A stretch of 34,872 bases of DNA from positions 1 to 34,872 of the forward strand of contig JAPYPT010000017.1 in assembly GCA_029937535.1 (NCBI GenBank). Reading direction: 5' to 3'. The stretch is from Alphaproteobacteria bacterium (GTDB lineage: Bacteria > Pseudomonadota > Alphaproteobacteria > GCA-2731375). The notes beneath the pieces were generated by a model. That model searched no databases. It was not told the origin of the DNA and saw nothing but the letters and a program-made list of their open reading frames with translations. Positions 27,424 to 34,872 of this stretch are shown here, piece after piece (positions within the stretch are counted from its first letter, which is position 1; each line of letters opens with the position of its first letter). The position numbers were made by a program, and so were the translations under genes.

Positions 27424-27663
27424 TCAGCGGCGCAAAAAGGGCTCCGTGACGAAATTGCCGGGCACCATGACCATGGCCACGTGGGGCGCGTGCAAGGGGC
27501 CGGGCTTGATGGCTTGACGAGGCTGCCGTTTGCCGAGCCGGGATGACAGGGAAATCACGGCGTTCGCGGCGGCAACGGCAATCGGCGCGATAGTCTCGCT
27601 CAGGGCGGAAACCAAAAGAGCGCTCGGGGCACTGGCGGCGGCGTTGAATTTTTCGGCGGTCAT
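27424..27663 (-). CDS. Small hypothetical protein
   Basis: ORF MTAEKFNAAASAPSALLVSALSETIAPIAVAAANAV...; followed by a terminator-like hairpin. Confidence 0.45.
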   Translation of the reverse strand: MTAEKFNAAASAPSALLVSALSETIAPIAVAAANAVISLSSRLGKRQPRQAIKPGPLHAPHVAMVMVPGNFVTEPFLRR

Positions 27664-27901
27664 GGCAAATCTCCCTGAATGGGCAAGTGTTGAGCCCTGT
27701 TTCCTGGCGCTCATATAGGTTCAATTACGGTCCAGGGAATGCGCTAATTTTGCAGGGCTGGGTTGCAAAATTTGCATGGTTTGGCGGGCCGTTGATTCCA
27801 AATGACCGCATCGAAATTTCTGTGCTAATGTTTCTAAAATATTGAAGAAAATCCAGGTGTTGCAATAACGCCGGACAAAAAAAGCAGGGTGGTGGGTGTA
27901 G

Positions 27902-28996
27902 ATGGCAAAAGCGTCCGATACGCTGGTCAAGTTCGAGTCCGTGCAAAAAAGCTATGACGGCGAAACGCTGGTCGTAAAGGATTTCAACCTTGAAGTCGCC
28001 CGCGGGGAATTCGTTACCATGCTCGGGCCCTCGGGCTCCGGCAAGACCACCTGTCTGATGATGCTGGCGGGCTTCGAGCCGGCGACCCATGGTGAAATCT
28101 ATCTCGATGGCGTGCCCATCAACAAAGTTCCGCCCCATAAGCGGGGTATTGGCATGGTGTTCCAGAACTACGCCCTGTTCCCCCATATGACCGTGGCCGA
28201 AAACCTCGCCTTCCCCCTGGAAGTGCGCCGCATGGGCAAGGCGGAAATCTCCGAAAAGGTGAACGACGCCCTGGACATGGTGCGCCTGGGCGGCTTCGGT
28301 GATCGCCGGCCCTCGCAATTGTCCGGCGGCCAGCAACAGCGTGTCGCCGTGGCCCGGGCCCTGGTGTTCCGGCCGCAACTGGTGCTGATGGACGAGCCCT
28401 TGGGCGCCCTGGACAAAAACCTGCGCGAAGAGATGCAGTACGAGATCAAACACATCCACGAGGAACTGCAGGTCACGGTGGTCTATGTGACCCATGACCA
28501 GTCCGAGGCCCTGACCATGTCCAACCGCATCGCCGTGTTCGACGATGGTATCGTGCAGCAATTGGCCCCGCCCGACGAATTGTATGAAAAGCCCGAAAAT
28601 GCCTTCGTCGCCGGCTTTATCGGCGAGAACAACCGTCTGTACGGCGAGGTCAAGGCCATCGACGGCGACTTCTGCCAAGTGGAACTGGAAGGCGGCGGCG
28701 GCATGGTGAAGGCGCTGTGCGTCAATGTGGACGGCGTCGGATCGCGCACTACTTTATCATTACGTCCCGAACGGGTGACCATCGGCGTATCGGAAGGGCA
28801 ATCAACGAATTCACTCGAGGCGAAAGTGGAGGAGTTGATTTACCTGGGCGATCACATCCGCAGCCGGGTCAGCCTGTCCGGCAATGATGAGTTCATCGTC
28901 AAGGTACCCAATTCACACGGTCACGTGCATCTGAAAGAAGGTGAGGTTACCCGGATCGGTTGGGAAGCGGAGGATTGCCGGGCGCTGGACGCCTAA
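27902..28996 (+). CDS. potA: Spermidine/putrescine-type ABC transporter ATP-binding protein (PotA-like)
   Basis: Walker A GPSGSGKTT, signature LSGGQQQRVAVARAL, Walker B LVLMDEPLGALD, C-terminal TOBE-like region. Confidence 0.92.
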   Translation: MAKASDTLVKFESVQKSYDGETLVVKDFNLEVARGEFVTMLGPSGSGKTTCLMMLAGFEPATHGEIYLDGVPINKVPPHKRGIGMVFQNYALFPHMTVAENLAFPLEVRRMGKAEISEKVNDALDMVRLGGFGDRRPSQLSGGQQQRVAVARALVFRPQLVLMDEPLGALDKNLREEMQYEIKHIHEELQVTVVYVTHDQSEALTMSNRIAVFDDGIVQQLAPPDELYEKPENAFVAGFIGENNRLYGEVKAIDGDFCQVELEGGGGMVKALCVNVDGVGSRTTLSLRPERVTIGVSEGQSTNSLEAKVEELIYLGDHIRSRVSLSGNDEFIVKVPNSHGHVHLKEGEVTRIGWEAEDCRALDA

Positions 28997-29117
28997 CGAG
29001 ACTATCAATATTGGAAGCTTGAAGATTGTTTGATTAGCCAAACCAACCTGAATCCATCCAGAGTAGCGGGTGAAAAACAACAGTAACGCTGAATTGCAAT
29101 TAGGGAGAACCAACGCA

Positions 29118-30224
29118 ATGAAGAAAATCTTAAAGACCACTTTGGGATCTGCGGCGATCGCGATCGCCAGCCTTGCCATTTCCGGCATCGCAACCTCGGC
29201 CGCACAGGCCGGTGAATTGAATGTCGTATCCTGGGGCGGCGCCTATACCGCCAGCCAAATGAAGGCGTATCACAAGCCCTACACGTCGAAGACCGGCACC
29301 AAGATCAATTCCATCGACTACAGCGGCGGTCTGGCCGAAATGCGGGCCCAGACGGAAGCCAACAACGTCACCTGGGACGTGGTCGATGTGGTCATTTCCG
29401 ACGCCATCACGGGCTGTGACGAAGGTATGTTCCGGCCCATCGATATCGACAAGGAAATGGCCAAGGCGCCCGACGGCACACCGGCCTCCAAGGATTTCCT
29501 GGACGGTACCCTGCAATCCGAATGCTTCGTGCCGCTGATCATCTATTCCACGGTATTCGCCTATCGTAGCGATGCCTGGAGCGGCAAGAAGCCGACCTCG
29601 ATCAACGATGTGTTCGACCTCAAGAAATTCCCCGGCAAACGCGCCCTGCAAAAAAGCCCGGTGAACAATCTGGAATGGGCCTTGTTGGCCGATGGCGTGC
29701 CCCTGGCCAAAATCTATGACGTTCTCGATACCGATGAAGGCAAGGACCGTGCCTTCGCGAAATTGGACACCATCAAGGAAAACGTCATCTGGTGGACGGA
29801 AGGCGCCATACCGCCGCAGCTTTTGGCCGACAAGGAAGCCGTCTTTGGCACCGGCTATAACGGCCGCTGGTTTTCCGCCATCGCCGAGGAAAAACAGCCC
29901 TTCTCCATGCTGTGGAGCGGTCAGGTTCTCGATATTGACGGCTATGTGGTCTCCGCCAAGTCCAAGAACCTGGACGAGGCCATGAAATTTCTGAAATTCG
30001 CCACCGATACCCAACGGCTGGCGGATCAGGCCAAGTACATCTCCTACGGTCCGGCGCGTAAGTCGTCCGGCCCCATGGTTTCCAAGCATGCCGAATTGGG
30101 CATCGACATGGCGCCACATATGCCGACAGCCTATGCGGATCAGGGCTTCCTGACCAATTTCAAATGGTGGGCTGACAACGCCGACGAAATGAAAGAACGT
30201 TTCGCGGCCTGGCTGCTTCAGTAA
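29118..30224 (+). CDS. potD: Polyamine-type ABC transporter substrate-binding protein (PotD-like)
   Basis: Signal peptide MKKILKTTLGSAAIAIASLAISGIATSAAQA; GELNVVSWGGAYTASQMKAYHKPYTSKTG. Confidence 0.88.
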   Translation: MKKILKTTLGSAAIAIASLAISGIATSAAQAGELNVVSWGGAYTASQMKAYHKPYTSKTGTKINSIDYSGGLAEMRAQTEANNVTWDVVDVVISDAITGCDEGMFRPIDIDKEMAKAPDGTPASKDFLDGTLQSECFVPLIIYSTVFAYRSDAWSGKKPTSINDVFDLKKFPGKRALQKSPVNNLEWALLADGVPLAKIYDVLDTDEGKDRAFAKLDTIKENVIWWTEGAIPPQLLADKEAVFGTGYNGRWFSAIAEEKQPFSMLWSGQVLDIDGYVVSAKSKNLDEAMKFLKFATDTQRLADQAKYISYGPARKSSGPMVSKHAELGIDMAPHMPTAYADQGFLTNFKWWADNADEMKERFAAWLLQ

Positions 30225-30316
30225 GACGCGTTGTTTGGTGTGCGGGGCGGGGTAACCCGTCCCGCCGCCAATTTTTTGAAATTTTCCCAAATTATTGACT
30301 GTGCGGGATTGATGGC

Positions 30317-31576
30317 ATGACGGATCAAACAGCGGGTGGGGTTGTTCTTGCCGCCGACGGCACGCCGCTGAAGGCCAGCCTGAACCGCGCCCTGCGCAAA
30401 AGCCGCATTCGCGCCCTGTTGCTGGTGGCGCCGCTGCTGTTGTTTATTTTGTTTTCGTTCCTGATCCCGATATTCGACATGATGTTCCGCAGTGTCGATA
30501 ACTGGCATGTGGGCACCTTGATGCCCAAGACCTCGGCCGCCCTGGCCGATTGGGACGGCAAGGCGCTACCGGAGGAACCGGTTTTCGCGGCCCTGGTGGC
30601 GGATTTGCAGGCCGGCGCCAAGTCGCGCGAGATCGGCAAGGTTGGCCGGCGCCTGAACTATGAAAAATCGGGCATGCGCAGCATGGTGGTCTCGTCGGCC
30701 CGGAAATCGAAGCGGCTCAAAAACGGACCTTACAAAGCCAAGGTCCTTAAAATGCACAAGAAATGGCGGGATCTGGAAACCTGGACGGTGATCAAGCGGA
30801 ACACCGCGCCCTACACCATCGGCTATTACCTGAACGCCGTGGATATGAAGTATGACAAGAATGGCGATATTGTCATGCAAAATAAGAACCGGCGTATTTA
30901 CGGCAAATTATTCCTCCGCACTTTTGCCATCAGCCTGGCGATCACGGTTATCTGCGTGATTTTGGCTTACCCTATATCCTTTCTGCTGGCGACCTTGCCC
31001 CTGCGTTATTCCAACCTGCTGATGATTTTTGTCCTGCTGCCGTTCTGGACATCGCTGCTGGTGCGTACAACCGCCTGGATCGCCATGCTGCAAAGCCAAG
31101 GCGTGCTGAACGATCTGTTCGTTTTCTTCGGCTTCGTGGCGGAGGAAAACCGTCTGCAGCTGATCCATAACCTGACCGGCACCATTATCGCCATGACCCA
31201 TATTCTGCTGCCGTTCATGGTATTGCCGCTCTACAGCGTGATGAAGACCATTCCGCCGACCTATATGCGCGCGGCCTTGTCCCTGGGCGCCAATCCGGTG
31301 GTGGCGTTCGTGCGGATCTATATGCCGCTGACCCTGGCCGGCATTGGCGCGGGCAGCATCCTGGTCTTTATTCTATCCATTGGCTACTACATCACGCCGG
31401 CCCTGGTCGGCGGCACGGGTGGCACGCTGATTTCGAACCAGATCGCCTACCACATGCAGTCGTCCTTGAACTGGGGATTGGCCGGCGCCTTGGGCGCCAT
31501 TCTACTGTTCTCGGTACTGGGCTTTTATCTGCTGTACAACAAAATCGTCGGCATCGATAACATGAAGCTGGGATAG
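30317..31576 (+). CDS. potB: Polyamine-type ABC transporter permease (PotB-like) with a large insertion between TM1 and TM2
   Basis: Permease core plus EAA-like loop YMRAALSLGANPVVAFVRIYMPLTLAGI. Confidence 0.88.
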   Translation: MTDQTAGGVVLAADGTPLKASLNRALRKSRIRALLLVAPLLLFILFSFLIPIFDMMFRSVDNWHVGTLMPKTSAALADWDGKALPEEPVFAALVADLQAGAKSREIGKVGRRLNYEKSGMRSMVVSSARKSKRLKNGPYKAKVLKMHKKWRDLETWTVIKRNTAPYTIGYYLNAVDMKYDKNGDIVMQNKNRRIYGKLFLRTFAISLAITVICVILAYPISFLLATLPLRYSNLLMIFVLLPFWTSLLVRTTAWIAMLQSQGVLNDLFVFFGFVAEENRLQLIHNLTGTIIAMTHILLPFMVLPLYSVMKTIPPTYMRAALSLGANPVVAFVRIYMPLTLAGIGAGSILVFILSIGYYITPALVGGTGGTLISNQIAYHMQSSLNWGLAGALGAILLFSVLGFYLLYNKIVGIDNMKLG

Positions 31577-31580
31577 AACC

Positions 31581-32432
31581 ATGCCCCCTCCCGCCTACGC
31601 CGGCCCCGTCGAGACCACCTGGTACTATGGCTTCCGGCTGATCTGCGCCTTCATTTTCATATTTCTGATCACGCCGATCCTGATCATCGTTCCACTGAGT
31701 TTCAATGTGGAGCCGTATTTCACCTTTACCCAAGGCATGCTGGCCTTTGACCCGGACGCTTATTCCCTGCGCTGGTATGAGGATTTCATCTCCAATACGC
31801 AATGGACACACTCGGTCCAGAACAGCTTCATCATCGCCATCGCGGCGACCGTTCTGGCCACCGTCCTGGGCACTTTGGCGGCGCTGGGGTTGAGCAATGC
31901 GAACATGCCCTACCGGGCCCTGACCATGGGGCTGCTGATCTCGCCGATGATCGTGCCGCTGATCATCTCCGCCGCCGGCATGTATTTCTTTTATTCCAAC
32001 ATCGGCCTGGATCAGACCTACCTTGGCATCATCCTGGCCCATACGGCGCTGGGTACGCCGTTCGTGGTGATTACCGTGACCGCGACCCTGGTCGGTTTCG
32101 ACCATTCCCTCACGCGCGCCTCCGCCAATCTTGGCGCCGGCCCCACGACGACCTTTTTCAAGATCACCATGCCGCTTATTCTGCCCGGCGTGATTTCCGG
32201 CGCCCTGTTCGCCTTCATCACCTCGTTCGACGAGGTCGTGGTGGTGTTGTTCCTGGCCGGTTTCGAGCAGCGCACCATTCCCAGGCAGATGTGGTCGGGT
32301 ATCCGCGAACAAATCAGCCCGACCATCCTGGCCGTGGCGACGATCCTGGTGATGATCTCCATCGCCCTGCTGGCGACCCTGGAACTGCTGCGCCGCCGCG
32401 GCGAACGCATGCGCGGTATCAGCCCCGGTTAG
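31581..32432 (+). CDS. potC: Polyamine-type ABC transporter permease (PotC-like)
   Basis: TRASANLGAGPTTTFFKITMPLILPGVISGALFAFITSFDEVVV. Confidence 0.9.
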   Translation: MPPPAYAGPVETTWYYGFRLICAFIFIFLITPILIIVPLSFNVEPYFTFTQGMLAFDPDAYSLRWYEDFISNTQWTHSVQNSFIIAIAATVLATVLGTLAALGLSNANMPYRALTMGLLISPMIVPLIISAAGMYFFYSNIGLDQTYLGIILAHTALGTPFVVITVTATLVGFDHSLTRASANLGAGPTTTFFKITMPLILPGVISGALFAFITSFDEVVVVLFLAGFEQRTIPRQMWSGIREQISPTILAVATILVMISIALLATLELLRRRGERMRGISPG

Positions 32433-32488
32433 ACCCCATTGATCTATTTGGCGGGCATGGTGGTGCGATATTTTTTTGAGACTAAGAG

Positions 32489-33394
32489 GTGGTGAGAATG
32501 GCGAATGTGGCGGTAAACGACATCCATATGGAGTATGAGATTTGGGGCGAAGGTAATGCGCAGCCATTGCTGCTGGTCGGCGGACTGGGCGTTCAGCTTA
32601 CCAGATGGTCCAAATCGTTCCGTGACGCCCTGGTGGCGCGCAATTTCAAGGTCATCGCCTATGACAACCGCGATACAGGTTTTTCCACCAAGCACGATGA
32701 CTGGGGCCCGGCGGATACCAAGGCGGCCTTTGCCCAGGCGCGGGCGAAAGAAGCCGTATCGGCGCCTTATACCTTGGCGGACATGGCAGGCGACGCGGCC
32801 GGCCTGCTGGATGCGTTAGGCATCGAAGCGGCCCATGTCATTGGCAGTTCCAACGGCGGTGCGGTCGCACAGATCATGGCCATCGAATATCCGGAGAAAG
32901 TCGCGACCATGGTAGCCGTCATGGCCACCTCCGGCCGCCGTGGTTTGCCGCGACCCGAGGGCGAAGTTGCGGAATGGCTGACCCGTCCCCGCAATCCCGC
33001 CGGGACCCGCGAAGGCGCGATGGATGAAGCGGTCGATACGGCCCGCATCATCGGCAGCCCACTTTTCCCACGGCCCGAGGCGGACCTGCGCCGGGAGGCG
33101 GCGGAGCAGTTTGACCGTTGCTTTTATCCGGCAGGCAGCAGCCGGCATCTTTTGGCCTCCATCGCATCCGGTGACAGCCGTGTGGCGCGGTTGTCCGAAA
33201 TCACCGCGCCGACCCTGGTCATTCATGGCCGTGATGATCCCCTTATTCCCCTTCCCGGCGGCGAAGACATCAAGAACTCCATTTCCCACGCCGCGCTATT
33301 GGTGATCGACGGAATGGGCCACGACTATCCGGACGAGCTCATCCCCGAAATTGCCGACGCCATGGAGAAGAACGCCCTGCGCGGCCTCGTATGA
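32489..33394 (+). CDS. Alpha/beta hydrolase
   Basis: YDNRDTGFSTK, HVIGSSNGGAVAQIMA nucleophile elbow, APTLVIHGRDDPLIPL, GMGHD. Confidence 0.93.
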   Translation: MVRMANVAVNDIHMEYEIWGEGNAQPLLLVGGLGVQLTRWSKSFRDALVARNFKVIAYDNRDTGFSTKHDDWGPADTKAAFAQARAKEAVSAPYTLADMAGDAAGLLDALGIEAAHVIGSSNGGAVAQIMAIEYPEKVATMVAVMATSGRRGLPRPEGEVAEWLTRPRNPAGTREGAMDEAVDTARIIGSPLFPRPEADLRREAAEQFDRCFYPAGSSRHLLASIASGDSRVARLSEITAPTLVIHGRDDPLIPLPGGEDIKNSISHAALLVIDGMGHDYPDELIPEIADAMEKNALRGLV

Positions 33395-33400
33395 CCCGGT

Positions 33401-34872
33401 TTAGCCCTTGGACGTGTCGATTTTTCCTGGGCTGACGCCGTAGACCTTCGAGGCGGTTTGAGACGATATGCGGTCCTCTCTTAAATCCCGCAATGTCAAT
33501 TCGGGATCCCGTTCGCCGGGCGGGCCATAACCGCCCGCGCCCGGCGTTACGATGGATATGGACTGGCCGTCGGATAAAGACCCGATGCTCATCTCAAGGG
33601 GCGCGACGCCTTCGCTGCTCTCGACTGAATACCGGCCGCCTTCATGGCCGCCGAACAACCCCCATGGCGCCGTCGTCTTGCGGGTCCCGCGAACATTGAC
33701 GCGGCAGTCATGGCCAAGCACACGGATTTGACGGCGCAGCCCCATGCCGCCACGGGTGCGGCCGGGGCCGCCCGAATCACGAACCAGTTCGTAACGCTCC
33801 ACTTGCAAGGGATACTCGGGCTCCAAACCTTCGATCGGCAGATTGGAGGTATTGGTGATGTGAACCTGTACGCCATCCAAGCCATCCTTGCTCGCCCGCG
33901 CGCCGAAGCCGCCGCCAAGGGTTTCCAGATAGACATAAAATTTGCCCGTGCGCGGATTGATGCCGCTGAATGTCGAGGCGACGACAGCGCCGTTACACGC
34001 GGCAATAAGGCGATCCGGCACCGCCTGGGCCAGCGCGCCATGGACCAGATCGACCACGCGCTGGCAGGTATTGGTGCGGCCATTGACGGCCGCGGGCGCC
34101 ACCGCGTTAAGGATTGAGCCCGGCTCCGCCGTCACCTTGATGGGGCGAAACAGACCGGCATTGGGCGGCGCCTCCGGGTCCGTGACGGTTTTGATGGCAT
34201 AGTAGACCGTCGCGAGCAAAGCCGTTTCGACCATGTTCAAGCCGGCGCGGACTTGGGCTGGATTGTTGGAAAAATCGAGATCGATCTCGTCGCCCCTAAC
34301 CTCCACCTTGACGCGGAAGATCAAGGTTTCTTCAAGCTCATCGCATTCGAACTTGTCTTCGAATTCATAAACCCCATCGGGTATGGTACTGATGCCGGCG
34401 CGCATGCGGCGTTCCGCATAATCCAGTAATTCATCGAAGACGCGGTTCAGAAAAGGCACGCCGTAACGTTCGCAGAGTGCCTGAAAGCGTTTGACGCCAA
34501 ATCGATTGGCCGCGATCTGCGCCCGAATGTCGGCGCGGCGTTCGTCCGGCACCTGGCAATTCAAAAGGATCAGATCCAGTACGTCCTGCTGTGTCTCGCC
34601 GGCGCGCTGCAGGCGGATCGGCGGAATGCGCAAGCCTTCCTGGAAGATGTGGGCATGGCCCCGATCGACGAAATCCGCATGGTGGGCGAGGTTGGTTGCC
34701 CAGCCGACAAGCTGGCCGTCATAAAAAATCGGCGATGCCAGTACGATGTCCGGCAGGTGCGTGCCGCCGCCATTGTAGGCATCGTTGCCAATAAACATGT
34801 CCCCTTCGGCGAGTGCCGAAACATCATGGCGCTCGACAATGGCTTCGATCACGCCCATGAGCGAGCCTAGGT
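33401..34872 (-). CDS. Hydantoinase B/oxoprolinase family protein (5' end outside the window)
   Basis: GDMFIGNDAYNGGGTHLPDIVLASPIF, GLNMVETALLATVYYAIK, LETLGGGFGARASKDGLDGVQVHITNTSNLPIE, GGPGRTRGGMG; frame stays open upstream (LGSLMGVIEA) to the window edge. Confidence 0.92.
   Translation of the reverse strand, partial: LGSLMGVIEAIVERHDVSALAEGDMFIGNDAYNGGGTHLPDIVLASPIFYDGQLVGWATNLAHHADFVDRGHAHIFQEGLRIPPIRLQRAGETQQDVLDLILLNCQVPDERRADIRAQIAANRFGVKRFQALCERYGVPFLNRVFDELLDYAERRMRAGISTIPDGVYEFEDKFECDELEETLIFRVKVEVRGDEIDLDFSNNPAQVRAGLNMVETALLATVYYAIKTVTDPEAPPNAGLFRPIKVTAEPGSILNAVAPAAVNGRTNTCQRVVDLVHGALAQAVPDRLIAACNGAVVASTFSGINPRTGKFYVYLETLGGGFGARASKDGLDGVQVHITNTSNLPIEGLEPEYPLQVERYELVRDSGGPGRTRGGMGLRRQIRVLGHDCRVNVRGTRKTTAPWGLFGGHEGGRYSVESSEGVAPLEMSIGSLSDGQSISIVTPGAGGYGPPGERDPELTLRDLREDRISSQTASKVYGVSPGKIDTSKG

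Overview
GC-rich window from what looks like an alphaproteobacterium (inferred from gene content and codon style; no 16S present). Most of it is ordinary metabolic and transport sequence: an AsmA-like C-terminus; a minus-strand acyl-CoA ligase / BadI-like / BadH-like cluster; a lactonase; an N-formylglutamate amidohydrolase, DUF1028, triple-RidA and DUF1445 neighbourhood; an SDR/Ldh/hydroxyacid dehydrogenase/HAD run; a second ligase with two acyl-CoA dehydrogenases; an isolated LivM; a PotADBC-type ABC transporter; and a HyuB-like gene cut by the window end. The unusual part is two accessory zones bounded by direct repeats made of the 3' end of a resident metabolic gene plus its downstream DNA. 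(i) At 23793-25333, a 128-bp ungapped repeat (acyl-CoA dehydrogenase tail) brackets a tyrosine-recombinase C-terminal remnant, a small coiled ORF, a HigBA-type toxin-antitoxin with a consensus promoter/operator, and a truncated second antitoxin. (ii) At 5148-9375, three copies of a lactonase-tail repeat bracket a frameshifted reverse transcriptase plus PEP-CTERM ORF, and an APH-like plus EthD-like pair. A further ~121-bp dispersed repeat (7086 and 11219) lies in the same zone. All family names come from reading motifs by eye; no database search was run.
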